From Gorsachius magnificus (Eukaryota > Chordata > Aves > Pelecaniformes > Ardeidae), in contig CM067081.1 in assembly GCA_034008185.1 (NCBI GenBank), forward strand, positions 8,741,821-8,805,820: a DNA stretch of 64,000 bases. Reading direction: 5' to 3'. The notes under the pieces were generated by a model. The model saw only the letters and a program-made list of their open reading frames with translations, was not told the DNA's origin and did not search any database. The position numbers were made by a program, and so were the translations under genes. Numbering within the stretch: the stretch's first letter is position 1; each line of letters opens with the position of its first letter. Shown piece by piece: positions 48,410 through 61,036 of the stretch.

Positions 48410-48864
48410 CGCCCCGGCTCCTGCGGGTACGGGCGGAGGCGGCGTGGGCGGACGCGGGCGCCCGGCGGGGCGGGAAGGGCGCGGCGAGAGGGCGGGCTCG
48501 GCCCGGCCCAGGTGCGCCCGGCCCGGCCCCTCACGGCGCGGCGGCCCCCGCCAAAGCGAAGGGGAGGGCAGGAAGCAGACCCCGCGGCGGCCGCGCCTCC
48601 TCCGTTACCTGTTAAGGCTCCGCCGGCAGCTGACGGGAGGGGGGTGTCCCCCCGGGGCCGGGGAGGGGGCGCCCGGCCGGGGGCTCCGCCCGGCGGGGCC
48701 TCAGGGAGCCCCTCGCCCCGCCGCCGCGTCGCGGCCCTCTCGGTGTTCCCCATGAGCCTTAACCAAGGGCATGGTGAGAGAATAAGCCTGGCCCCGTGCT
48801 GCGGAGAGCCCGGGGCAGGGCTCCCGGAACGCTGGGGTGGGTTTGGTGCCGTGGGCCCTGGCAA

Positions 48865-48902
48865 GGTGGGGGAGCCCGGCGGAGGTGGGGGGGGGCGCCG
48901 GG
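48865..48902 (+). promoter_or_regulatory. G-rich run, possible G-quadruplex
   Basis: Plus strand has GGTGGGGGAG, CCCGGCGGAG, then GTGGGGGGGGG and GCGCCGGG: at least four G tracts in 38 bases. It sits about 460 bases upstream of the ME3 start codon at the outer edge of the CpG island. It has the potential to fold; no activity is shown. Confidence 0.4.
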
Positions 48903-48999
48903 AGGCACTTTGTGAGGGCTGGACGGACACCCCCTCCTGGGGCGTGAGCAGCGGCGGCCCCCTCGGCCTTTCAATCTGCCTGTAATCCATGCATTCTGT

Positions 49000-49100
49000 A
49001 TATAAAATCTGTATACACGCTCTACTGTTTATATAATGTATATACTCTCTACTATGTAGGCAGTATATGTTATGTACGTTGCGTACATTATGTATGGTAA
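49000..49100. repeat. Alternating TA/TG-rich low-complexity tract
   Basis: Repeated TATATA, TGTATA and ACTCTCTACTATG-like units just outside the CpG island. It includes a small perfect inverted repeat, ATGTACG-TTG-CGTACAT, at 49072-49088. The sharp change from the GC-rich island marks its outer boundary. Confidence 0.6.
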
Positions 49101-52100
49101 TCTCTGTATTCTGGTCACTGAAGTAGGCATCCATTTTTTTTCAAAGAAATGAGCTCTCTTAACCTTTAAAACGGTGACATCATCACCATCACTATACCAC
49201 TTCTCATATAAAAAGCCTGTGGCCGGATTACTCTCCAAAAAGGTGGAAGATCCAAGGTTTAATTCCATCTTCAGATCAACAGCACTCCCGAACCCACGCC
49301 CCCATCATGAATTTCAGGCCTGCTTTGGCTGAGGGATGCTCTCCAGCTTCTCCTTCCATTTGTATTGCTGTCTGCTGATGTATTTTTTAATATGCTTTAA
49401 TATTTTGGGGGATAAATTATATAGTCTGTGCAGAAAAGAATGGACTGCAGGGTGAAAGATGTTGATTAGATGGATGGGGTTGCTCTTTCTTGCTTTGGCA
49501 TTTTATAGACACTGTAGAATAGATATTTCAGTTAAATTCCATGACCTTATGATTTTTCCCTAAAGAGTATATGGCTTTGTGCATTGCCTCCAGCATGCCC
49601 AGGGTATTTACACTTCTTTCTGTAAGACAATGATTATATTCAAACCTCATACTTGAGGACTGTGGCCACCTATATAACTGCTAGGACCACGGGGAAAAAA
49701 ATTTCCCCTCCTCACCCGTCAGATGCATTCTGAGAGCGAGGTTGTTTGTCCAATCTTTGGGCTTTTTCCCTTCTTTCCTTTCAAATACCAGAAATTTGCC
49801 ATAAATGGAGATGTACTATTGGGGAGACCCAGACAGCGGAAATGAGGAATAAGTGTATCACTGAGGCCAGGTTATGATCGGGGAGATTTTTAGTGCATGG
49901 AAGACACAAGAAGGAATTTGCCACTATTACTGCTTTTTTGTGTAGCTATAAATTGGAAAAATCTTGAGACTTTACATCACCTTGAGAATCTGGAATTGTG
50001 AGGATCACTTTGAATAAAACCGAAGTCAGTATCTCACCAGCTCCTCAAAGCTTTCCTGCTCCCACCAGCCACACTGGTCTTAGCCAGCCTAAATTTGGAT
50101 GAGTTCTTCTCCATCCCTCTACAGACTCGCTGTAAAATTTGCAGTGTCCTTGTGGTGCTTGTGGCCATGTGTGTAGCAAACAGGACATTTGACACTGCGG
50201 TTTGTAGGAGACTCCATAACACTAAATCTCTGCATTCTTGAGCCACTCCTAGGAAGCAAAGATAAAAAAAGAGGAGAAACTTCCCTCAGTGCTTTGCAAA
50301 AGTGTACCGTTAAGTTGTTTGAGGAGATTTATGTGATAGAGTAGAAGTTGCCCAACTGAGAGCCTGCACAATGAGGCTGCTTTGCAAAAGCCAAGAAGTG
50401 TCTCAGGCAGTGGCTGTAGCTCTCCTGTCCTTTTTCAGGCTCAGAGCAAATGCGTTTACTGTGCCTTGGAGAATCTAGACAAGCATTTTGTGCTCACAGG
50501 ACCTAATTCCACCATCTAGTGCTTTCTAGGGGGAAGATCCACCACTTACAAAACTCAAAACAAATCAGTTCTCTTTCCTTGTTTTGTAAAATACCGTGTG
50601 CCTCTTCTTGGAAAAAGCAGCCTGCAATTTTGTGTTTCAAATGCTCTAAGAGAAGGACAGAACTTCAGTATAATTTGACTAACTATGTATGTCTAAGAGT
50701 TAAACTCTCATGCAGAAGGTCTGTTTGGGGTCCATGTGCTTGTCATCTCTGCTGTGACCTGCAGAAAGAGCGCCAGTTAGTTTTGTTTGAACTGGTTCAC
50801 TAACTGGTAGCTTTAGCATCTTAAACTGTCAGGAGTCAAAACCATCATGCATCATGGCGTTATGAAAATACCTGGGAGGTGATGCGTGAGCTTCATCGCC
50901 GCCTCTTTCCTAAAGGAAAAACTCCATTCTGAATGACACAGAGACAAGGTTTCAAATAAATCTACACTGCAACCTGAAACTTATTCAATGCAAGTTTTTC
51001 ACAAAGGATTTTGATGTTTTTAACCCAATATTTGTAGACAGAAAAGGTTTCCTCGCATGTTGCCTATTGCATCTTCTGTGCCTAGTGACAGCTAGACACA
51101 TACACAAGCCCCGTGAGAAGGGAGAGAGAGGGAAAGAGAATTTCAGGGCTGGATGAAATTCCATGTTATGTCACTGTAATTAGGTGGAACAAATAATTTG
51201 GGAGGATTTCAGACCTGTAATGGACTAAATTTCCAAATTTTTGTAAATACAGAAAGGCCTGTAAAAGTGTAAAATATTAAGGATGAATATGATCTAGTGA
51301 AAATGTAGCTTTTTTTTTTTACAGTAGTGATGGTTTACTGATGAAAATGGGTCTCATCACAGAATATTTTCATTTCTACAGACATGTTCCAGTTTCTCAG
51401 TGAAGCTGAAACCCTAATTAGTCTCAATTTTTAATTAAAAAGTCAATTATAAAGAAGTAATTTACTGAGAACAGATTTTTTAAGAATTTTTTTACTGTGT
51501 GAATTTACTTTTGAGTTTGATTCACTAACTATAACACATTTGACAACAGAAGTTCCAAAATTTCAGCTGAAATAGATTTGAATCTTTAGATCAACCCAAG
51601 CAAGAATAACTTTTATTGGGTCTTTTGCAGAACTGATTGCTTAAATTTGGTCATCAGTAGCAAATGCTGAAGATCTAATACTTCCCTGTCTGAGGAAAGG
51701 GCAGGACATTGTTGGCTTCCGTACCTACAAACCGTGTAGCCTGCAGCCTCCTAATCCTCTAAACCTTCTGGTAGACCTTACTTAATTTTGCATCCGAGGA
51801 GAAGTAGACGACTAAGTACTATTAAAGACAAGATGCAAAAGCGCAGGCATGGGCACAGCTACCATGGAAGGCAGACACCAATAATAAAAAACAAATTTAT
51901 GGTCCATGCTTGCTTGATAAACGACAGGGGAGCTGTAGGAGGAGGAAATAAGCCATGAAAAGGCCTTTCCCATGCCACGGGACTGCTGGCCAGGCTGACA
52001 GCTTTGGTCTGTTCCTGAATGGTGTGGGGAACTCTTATTTCTTGACATTGGACCCGAGTGAGTGAAGGTAACTGTGACACCTCTTTGGGCTGGGCTCCGG

Positions 52101-55100
52101 TTTTCTAAACACTACAGGAATTTTATTCTGCTACTTCATGTTCTTTCAGGTACCTTCTCAGAACTTGTGAATTCTGGCCTCTTTTTGTATGAACATGAGC
52201 AGAACGCCTTTTTTTTTTTTTTTCTTTTTTTACTGGGGATGCCCATAAACTAGCGCACAGTGAGCTAACCAAATTAATTCGTTATCTTCAAAAGGATTTC
52301 AGGCAGTTTTCTCAAAACTAAATCAGCGTCTCCTGCCTAATACTGTTCTAACGCACAACAAAATAAAGGGGCCTCATAGCTTGCTTTGGAGCTTGTCAGG
52401 CAACATTCTCCCAAAGCAGCAATCTGAAATCGAGAAAGCTCCCTGAGTTGTTGATTCAGCCTCTTGCTGGGGGCACAACTTCCACTATATCCCTGGGAGA
52501 GAGTTGCCATATAAATCTTGACTTTGTACGTCTATCTTCTACCCGCCAGTGCTGGATTGAGGGTTGTGACAAAACTGTAAAGCTGTGTGTGAACTGCCAG
52601 AAGAGAAGTCTGTTTTCTTTCCCTGTCCCTGAATTGATAGAATTATTATCTCAGTTTCAAGAGTGCCTGGAGATACATCAGTGGCCTTGCACAGAGACTC
52701 CTCAGAAGTAATTTATGGTCTGTATGTGCAAGAGGGACAAATCCAGGGGGGGAAACGGAGACATTGCTCACCTGGGGCTGAACAAAAGGTCAAACGGCAA
52801 AGGTGGGAATTCCCGCCCACCCTTTCCACAAGGGACTGGCAAAAAACACGTGATGGGGAGCGAGGGAAGTGCTGTATCTGTGGTACCCAATTTCTACATG
52901 GGCTGCAGACATGGCTGCATATACGATGCCCCACTATTGACTGCTGAGGATATAGGAGAAGGTTTTAAGAGGGGTTATTTTTAACAGGCTCACAGCATTT
53001 TAAGCATTTTTGGTTCATGCACTGCCACAGGAAGGTAGATACAGCGAGATATATATACTCACACACATATATGCTTTTGACTTTATTGTTACTGTATGGA
53101 CTCACATACTTTATTTCCTTCATTTTAAAGTTCTAGCTTGCATGCTTCTTGGAGGAGGCATGTATTGTACATTTATAAAAGTAAAAATAAGGTTTTCCCT
53201 GCAGCCGTGAATTGTCTCCCTACTGTTGTGCAGACACGGAATAGTGCCTTGCCAGGCGACTTCTCGTCTTTTAACTCCTATTGGCTGACAATAGCCATCA
53301 AACTGACTTTTTGCAACTTAAGGAGAAACAAATTACAAATGCTGGGTTTATAAAATTCACCTGGCACTGCAAAACAAAGCTTGAATCTGATTTAGGCTCT
53401 TTATCTCCAGGATGCAGGATGCTTGCTGTCAGATGCACATGAATGCACTTTGTCTAACGTGCAAGCCTCTCTTGAATGCAAATGTCATTGGTTAAATTCT
53501 TGATTAAAAAACTAGAAAGAGTGTTAGAAAAAAAGATATAACAGCAATAAAGTGCACATTTTATTCAGCATCGAGCTCTTAGGATTTTATTTAAGCTATT
53601 TTTCAGCAGCAGGAAAGAAAAAAATGGTTTGTGGAGTGGGATTCTATATACCCTTGGGGATTTGCAGGTTGCTACAGAATGCAGCTGAAGTTTCAAAGCA
53701 TGTTATAAGAGCTAATTTATTCCTTCAGTAATTTAAGAAACCTCTTTGTGCTGTGGCCTTGCATTTAACATTCTAAGAGAATGCCAATGAGTACTCTTTA
53801 AGCTTACCAGAGAATGAATCTCTGGCTTATAAAGAGGGACCTTATAGCGTCTATTCTTCCAGGGCATTATCTTTCCTCTCAGGAAATTAATCGAGCTGCA
53901 GTTATATACTTACATTGTACTGGTTTTCAAACCACATACCTCAAGGATTCTTGGCATTCTGCAGCCATGTGTCTCCTGGTTTATTAGATTTTGCAGAGAC
54001 TATATACTACCCATTCATACAGACTGTTAATTTAAGTTCTTCGTGCCCAGAGAAGCCTAACACAACAGGGACTGTGAGTCTTGAGTGGGACCTCTCTGTA
54101 CAACAGTGGCAAGAAGATCTGTAAGCGGTAGAGTCTGGAGCCAGCTGGGTCACAGGCAGCAAAGGTGAGCTCCCCGCACAGAAGGTGATACAGCATTTTC
54201 ATCTGCTGTAGCACTTAGACGACTCTGCTTGGTCATATTGCTATGGAGGATGACTATATATATACATATATGTATGCAGAATGACTGTCTTTAGAGTAAT
54301 GTATATATCGTAAAATATATACATTATAGATAAAGGTATGCTTTAGCTCAGAAGTTATGGGCTCCATTTATATGACATATACAGGGTATCAGACCGGGTC
54401 AGACCATGGGGTTTGAAGGCACCACAGGGATCGTCACGCCAGCCTTCCGCAACTGCAAGCAATTACATACTTGATGTTTAATCCACAAAAGCCTGCTCCA
54501 GATGCAGCAGCCCCAGAACTCTTCGCCTCTAACAAATACAAGACCTAAGGTTAGAGACAAGACACCACAGATGATCGCACGCCACCATAAAATAGCAACG
54601 GGATAGCAATCCCCTCTGGTATAAAAAAATCTTAATTACTGCAGCCTGCCCCATGCAGCAAAGTTTGAAGTTGTCTTTTTTTTTTTTCTTAAACATAAGC
54701 ATGGGTAATGCCACTGTGCTAACTCCGTATTTGCTCGTGTGCATTTCTGATGGAGCGACATGCGGAGGGTTCTTGTTCGTGGTCACATACTGGGACAGTG
54801 ATGGAGCTGGGAACAGGATCCATATGTCCTGGCTGTCAGTCCCTTGCTTACTTTGTCATCTATCACTAGGCTGCCTTTGTCACAGTTTACGGCCCTGACA
54901 GACGCTCTCACGATGTTATTCTCCAGCAGCAAGAGACTTCACTGTCGTCCAGACAAAAACCATCTGTAGTTGCACAATAAAGGCCTTAACCAGACCTTTG
55001 GACCTCTTTCCTGGCTTTGGCATTATTTAAATGATGATACTTACACCTCTTAAAATGAAAGATGACCATGGAGATAAACACACTGCAGTCAATAAATTCC

Positions 55101-56040
55101 CCTGTCCTCTCTAATACAAATGGTGGCTTTTTTTATTTGTTTTCCTGCCATCTTACTACAGATGTCTGAAGCAGTGCATTAACCCTGGAGTACACACGCA
55201 TGATCCTCAGTACCCAAATGCTTGAAAAGAAATGGGCAGAACAGCAAAGCCAATGCATTATTTAATGTCTCAATTTCTGCTAAACAGAATAAATTCATAG
55301 TGATACACAATATTATGGTTAATATTAATGATTAATATATTCATATATTCATATAATTATTAATATTATTTTAAAATGGATTTTTTTCATAGGCATAGGC
55401 TTTGAGCTTCCTCCCATAGAAGGTATCACAGGTTCTACAGTAGGCTTCAATAGGATTAGAAACACTGCTATAGTCCAGCTATAAACTTTAACCTTTTTTT
55501 AAATAAAACATAATTTTCTGTACAGTGCATACATTTTTACATCTATCATGACAATACTATTTTCGAGTCACATCATATGTGTCTAAACAAAAGGTTTTGA
55601 AGGCAAAAAGGAGGCGAGTAATCTTTTTCCTTAGAAGTCAGTTTGTTATCTGAAGGAGCACAACTGACCTTCCAACTAGGAACGTGCCACAAGTCTGACC
55701 TGAACCCTTATTTTGCTAGAAAACTTTGCACAATGAAAGATTGCATTAACAGTATGGATTCATGAAAATGATGCTGAGTGAGACTTTGCAGTTCACAAGA
55801 AAAAAAAAAAATCCTGATAATGCCTTGTGATGTAAAAGAAGCCAAGGAGGTGATCAAAGACTCAGACACAGGAACAAGAGCTGTTACACAAGTTAATGAG
55901 GGGTAAAACTACTACGGCAGCTGATCCACCCACGCGCATCCGCCCTTGCTGCTGGTGTGAAGGCAGTCTGAGGTACCTTAATTACAAGTGAAAGTACGCT
56001 AGGGTGATCCGTATTGCCTTCAGCCTGACTGGGGTAAGCA
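49101..56040. other. Intergenic DNA upstream of ME3, nothing recognised
   Basis: AT-rich sequence with homopolymers (T run at about 52209) and TA-rich microsatellite-like stretches near 53050 and 54250. A segment at 54390-54440 (GGTATCAGACCGGGTCAGAC, CATGGGG) faintly resembles an old interspersed repeat. No exon or RNA gene supported. Confidence 0.4.
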
Positions 56041-56112
56041 TAGTGTTAGGTTAGTGATTGCACGTGATGATCTTAAAGGTCTTTTCCAACCTAAATGATT
56101 CTGTGATTCTGT
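56041..56112 (+). mobile_element. CR1 LINE tail, TTGATGATCTTAAAGG subgroup
   Basis: GTGATGATCTTAAAGGTC, TTTTCCAACCTAAATG and ATTCTGTGATTCTGT. Only the terminal 70 or so bases remain; the octamer carries a shared T-to-G change. Confidence 0.88.
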
Positions 56113-56394
56113 ACAGACGGTTGGGTCGACCTGCTTCGGAATAGCTGACGTTCATCATGGCTTGGGAACGCGTACATGTACCGCTGACATGCAGCAAGTT
56201 TAACAGATCATGGTAACCAAATTTTTAACAGTCCTCTGGCTTTAAAGCAACAAAATATTTCTCATCATACAAGAGTTGGGTCAAAGGAGGTTTTAATAGT
56301 TACCTGCTGCCACAAAAGTAAGCATAACATGTTTCTGAACAATGTTTTTCAATTGTGCAAAATTGCAATTAGGACTTGACTTTTTCAGTTCAAC

Positions 56395-56622
56395 AGTTTC
56401 AGACTAGATATAAGGAAGAAAATTTTACGATGAGGGTGGTGAAACACTGGAATGAGTTGCCCAGAGAGGTGGTGGAGGCCCCATCCCTGGCAACATTCAG
56501 GGTCAGGCTGGATGGGACTCTGAGCAACCTGATCGAGTTGAAGATGTCCCTGCTCACTGCAGGGGGGTTGGACTGGATGACCTCCAAAGGTCCCTTCCAA
56601 CCCAAAGCATTCTATGATTCTA
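56395..56622 (+). mobile_element. CR1 LINE, 5'-truncated 3' end
   Basis: Starts within ORF2 (TTTCAGACTAGATATAAGG). It passes through TGGTGAAACACTGGAATGAG, GAGGCCCCATCCCTGGCAAC and GGATGACCTCCAAAGGTCCC, and ends ATTCTATGATTCTA. Encodes a 60-residue remnant of the ORF2 end. Confidence 0.94.
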
Positions 56623-58638
56623 ATTATTTTAGATCATGTTCTGACGTTCCCAAGTCTTCTAGGGCAGTATGAGTCTATATGATGGATGGTAAAAATAGTG
56701 TGAGAAGCTTTTAATGAGACATGATAATTTATACTTCATAGATATTGTATTTGTTGGCTTCTCTGCCAATGTGATTCTTAAATGTTTTACTTATGTGTGT
56801 GAAAGGGTGAGTTTTAAAAATAGCTATTTTTGAATACTGCAAAATGAGAAAATAATACCAGGTTGCACATAAGTAGACATCATGAAAATCCCTGCAGAGC
56901 CAAGTAAACCTGGAAAGAGAAAATATGAAGAAACTTGCATGCAAAGCATTCCTTCACCCTTCTCTCTACAACCAGGCAATTGTCATCCCGTCATTTTTTG
57001 AACCTCATTCCTAGAAGACAAGCCTTTTTAATGTTAGGTGGGGCATTTTCCAAGGGCTATGTTTATGTATTACTCTTAATACTCACCCCAATCCCAAAGG
57101 ATATCTTCCTCAGTAGGCAAGACTCCAATATGAACTGTAGTAAGAGTCAGCACTGGAAGAATTCATCTGTTGAAGATTTCTCAGAGAAACCGGTGCCAGT
57201 AGGGTACAAGGCCCTTTTAGAAATCCACTCTAACTCAGGCGGCCTCTCTATAATTACATTATCTCTGCAATTAACAATCAGTAGCTATCAAGTGAAATCG
57301 CAACTGCTGCCACCTAGAAAAATCATCTCGTTAGGACTGTATCTGAAAGCCTGCTTTCTTTAAACTCTTTGGCAAGGGGAAAAGGAAAGGCCGGCATGGA
57401 ATGTCCAAGTGATAACGGGTTCACAGAGGGCAGCAGCCTCCTACTGCCCTTTGCCGTGCATCCAGGTCCGCAGGGCAGAGCCCTTCAGAGGTACAGTGAT
57501 AAGATACAGGACTGATAAGGAAAGTAAACAACTGAAAGTGAGAAGTGGCTTGAGAGGTCAGCTGCGCCCTCGCATAGACGCGGAGGTTCTCAGCCACTGG
57601 CACGCTCTTGTACCTGGAGCGGAGCTCTCAGTCTTGCCGCTACTTAAAACAACCTCGGTGTAACGTCAGCATAAATGTTTTGCAGGGTCGTACGCAATGA
57701 TAAAATTAAAAAAAAAAAAGTTACAGGCGTCTTAAGTCATGTAGCATAAAAGCATGCTATTTACATCAGTAAAGCAAAACTTATTTGCTGGTTTTCTCAT
57801 TAAGCGCTTTTTTTATTGGCAATACAAAAGTTTACAAAATTTTATCTGTTCATCAAGTCTTCAGTCAATTCTATAAACTCCAAGATAATCCTCCAAAAAG
57901 CCTTTGGGTCTGATTTTAGGAGACTTTGAGTCTCTTATGCCTCTTACAATAAATCAGGACAAACATTTTTTAAGTCGATGGGCCTATATTTCTGACTGAT
58001 ATAAATCACTGTAGCTTTTTTTGACATTGGTATTCCTCTTATTTACACTAGCAGAAGTTTAGCAGACTTGTATCACTGACTTGATCACTTCATTCCAAAC
58101 ACACGGCATTTTTCCTAAGTGCTTGTAGTTATAAATACAGATTTATTACAGAGGCAAGAAAACCACAAAATAGGAAATTAACACTTTAAAAGGCTATTTA
58201 ATAGAAGCGCGGGTGAGCTTGCACTGCTGCAAGTGAGTTAATCCAGACAGTCTGCTGAGAAATCTCTCTCCTATTCTGCTGAGAGCATATAACACAGCTT
58301 AGGTAATGCACTTCATGTCATGGAGTCTGCATGCAGGAGCCGACTGCGGGAAGGAATTTTAATCAACACGTTCATTTTCTAATCAGAACTGCTGCCCATC
58401 ATTAAAAGCCGTGGCCTGCTGAGCTTCAGCTGAAGCTCAACTTTGCACTGAAGCTGCTGGGGACTGGGCGGATCTTTGCTTCTGCTGGCTCTGCTCTGGG
58501 AAATTAACTCCTGGCCAAGGGGGTGGACAGCCGGCTCTCTGGGTGCTGTAAACTTCTGCAGCACAAGTTTCCAGACCCAGTGGGTCAGGCAGATTTTTTT
58601 TCAAAGGAGGAAGAGAAAATTGCAATCATAACTGTACC
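56623..58638. other. No recognised feature
   Basis: Intergenic sequence with no repeat family or exon that I can support. Confidence 0.45.
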
Positions 58639-59148
58639 GTGTCCAGCTCTGGAGCCCTCAGCACAAGAAGGACATGGAACTGTTGGAGCGGGTCCAGAGG
58701 AGGCCACAGAAATGATCTGAGGGCTGGAGCCCCTCTCCTATGAGGACAGGCTGAGAGAGTTGGGGTTGTTCAGCCTGGAGAAGAGAAGGCTGCGCGGAGA
58801 CCTGATTGCGGCCTTTCAGTACTTAATGGGGGCCTATAGGAAAGATGGGGAGAATCTTTTTAGTAGAGCCAGCTGTGACAGGATTAAGGGAAATGGTTTT
58901 AAACTAAAACAGGCTAGGTTTAGACTGGATATAGGGAAGAAATCCTTTACTGTGAGGGTGGTGAAAGACTGGAACGGGTAGCCCAGAGAGGTGGTGGATG
59001 CCCCATCCTTGGAAACATTGATGGCCAGGTTGGACAGGGCTCTGAGCAACCTGATAGAGTTGAAGATGTCCCTGTTCACTGCAGAGGGGTTAAGCTAGAT
59101 GACTTCTAGGGGTCCCTTCCAACCCAAAACATTCTATGACTCTATGAT
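58639..59148 (+). mobile_element. CR1 LINE, 510 bp
   Basis: Nearly parallel to the copy at 38233: GTCCAGCTCTGGAGCCCTCA, GGACATGGAACTGTTGGAGC and so on to the ATTCTATG tail. The ORF2 frame is broken by a stop in the VQRRA region and another at GGAACGGGTAGCC. Degraded more than the 38233 copy. Confidence 0.95.
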
Positions 59149-60122
59149 AACACTGCACCAGGCAGAAATGAGTTTGGGTTTGGGGGTTTGGTTGGGGTTT
59201 TTTTGCAAATAGACATTCTTAAGGTCACAGTGGGGAATTCAGACATTGCAAAGGGGATGAATGAATTAGTAGGAGAAATAAGAAGTCATTACTTGTAGCT
59301 GTAAGGTGCAAAGGCTGCTGGCACATCCTTACAGGCTATTGGGTCTATGCAGAAACCTAGGAGGCTTCCAAAAGCATTTTCAATGCATGGAAAATGCCAC
59401 AGGTGAAAGTTAATGCTTTATGAATTGCCATCTACTACGTGGGGAAAACATAGAACTCTGTAAAGGAGAACAGTGCAAAATGGGTAATTTATGCCATAAT
59501 GAATCTTAAATGATGAACTAATTTGTGTTACTTGTAGAATAGGAGGGAAGGATACAACAAGGAGCAGTATCCCTAGGGAGGTCACGCTAACTCCTGTTAA
59601 CGCGTATTGGCACGTGCAATGCTGATGAATAAGCTCATTCCCCGGGGCTGAGTGGAGGCAATTCATCACCCATACAGAGAGGTCTGCAAGCAGCAAAGAT
59701 TGCAGTGAACCGTTCTTAAATGAGGGAACATTCCTGTAGAATCTTAAAAAGCAATTTGTTATCAAAATATCTTCATGTCCAAAACTGCTGTAAAAATCGA
59801 TGTGAAGCTATACGTCTGTATCCCAACATCCCTACAGCCAGCAAGGGAAGGAATAGTGGGGGAGAAAGGGAGAGAGATGTGATAAGGTCAAAGCGCACAC
59901 ACAAATTGTAGATTGTCTCTAAAATCTGAAGACCTGCTAGGATCAAAATATTTCTACAGGATAAATCATGTGTCTAGCAGCAGTATGTGGGTGGAGTATT
60001 TGTTTGTACTACGCAGTGGTGGATATTTCACTGAAACGGAGCTGTGAATGTCAGCACGGCCGCGAACAACTCTTCAGTACTCTCCTCTCCTCTGACTTTT
60101 GATTAGCAGAATATGGAAAGGT
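59149..60122. other. No recognised feature
   Basis: Begins with a short T/G-rich low-complexity run (59165-59205). Otherwise unremarkable intergenic sequence. Confidence 0.45.
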
Positions 60123-60724
60123 TGTGGTGGTTTGACCTTGGCTGGACGCCAGGTGCCACCAAGCTGCTCTGTCACTCCCCTCTCCAGCAGGACAGGCGGG
60201 GAGAAAATGAGATGGAAAAGAAAAAAAACCTCATGGGTCAAGATAAAGGCAGTTTAATAAAGAGCATAAGCAAAAGCCATGCGTGGTAGCAAAAGGAAAA
60301 CAAAGATTTTATTCTCTACTTCCCATTAGCAGGCGATGTCCAGCCACTTCCCAGGAAGCAGGGCTTCAGTATGCATAGCCCTTGCTCCGGACAACAAAAT
60401 GTCATAAAAAAATGAACGCCCCCCCTTCTTTCTCCTTTCCCTTAGCTTTTATATCTGAGCCAACCTCATATGGTGCGGAATATCCCTTTGGTCGGTTTGG
60501 GTCAGCTGTCCTGGCTACATCCCCTCTCAAGACCTTGCCCCCTCCCAGCCCACTGGTGGTGGTGGGGGAAAGTTGGAGACACAGCCTTGATGCCGTGGAG
60601 CACTGCCCATCAGCAGCCAAAACCCTGGTGCGTTATCAACACCTTTCTACACACCAATAGAAAGCCCAGCACTGTGAGGGCTGCTATGGGGAAGGTTAAC
60701 TCCATCTCAGCCCGACCCAATACA
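60123..60724 (+). mobile_element. LTR of an avian endogenous retrovirus, related to the LTR at 46083
   Basis: A 602-bp segment with TG...CA ends. Its start (TGTGGTGGTTTGACCTTGGC, then TGGACGCCAGGTGCC) is clearly homologous to the first bases of the 46083-47054 LTR read on its own strand. It also shares CATGGGTCAAGATAA and the terminal ACCCA-TACA block. Flanks are AAGGT and CGGGT, agreeing at three of five bases, so the target duplication is decayed or the right edge is slightly off. No internal retroviral sequence or second LTR follows within the window, so a solo LTR is likely. It lies 11.7 kb upstream of the ME3 start codon, transcribed away from ME3. Confidence 0.75.
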
Positions 60725-61036
60725 CGGGTTCAGCGCAGTGAGCAACTGAGTGTTAGCAGAACAAAGTCTCAAAACCAAACCACCAGAACAAAGAGGAACG
60801 TGACACCATCCCTTTACCACAAGACAAACTATCACCTCCTCCAGTGTCAAACTGCCAAGCTGGTGTAATAAAACTTGCTGTAATAGAAGAAAATGAATGA
60901 AGGATCTTTTGAAGCCCAAAACCATAAATTGCTCCTAAGACATTAGATATTGCTAAACCACTGAAAACAGGATGGCTAGTCTAAGCTAGGCAAACAGTCT
61001 AATCTTGAGTCTAATCTTGAGCAAACTGAGAGAGAT

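Larger units (their letters stand above)
47880..48960. promoter_or_regulatory. ME3: CpG island promoter of ME3
   Basis: Base composition changes abruptly from AT-rich to very GC-rich with dense CpG dinucleotides, most intense at 48380-48760, and drops back after about 48970. The island covers the first coding exon of ME3, as expected for a housekeeping-type promoter. Transcription runs on the minus strand, so the start site should lie between 48410 and about 48750. No TATA box is visible there. GC-box-like GGGCGG and CCGCCC motifs occur. The exact start site cannot be read from sequence. Long open frames in the island on both strands reflect the lack of AT-rich stops and are not genes. Confidence 0.88.

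Noticed and set aside
47693..48985. A 430-codon plus-strand open frame across the CpG island
   Set aside because: Its proline, alanine and arginine-rich composition, with overlapping long frames on both strands, is what a GC-rich island gives by lack of stops. The ME3 exon on the minus strand explains the locus.
48361..49134. A 257-codon minus-strand frame upstream of ME3 exon 1
   Set aside because: Starts in TA-rich low-complexity DNA and passes into the island with a proline/glycine-rich product. It resembles no family and overlaps the likely transcription start region.
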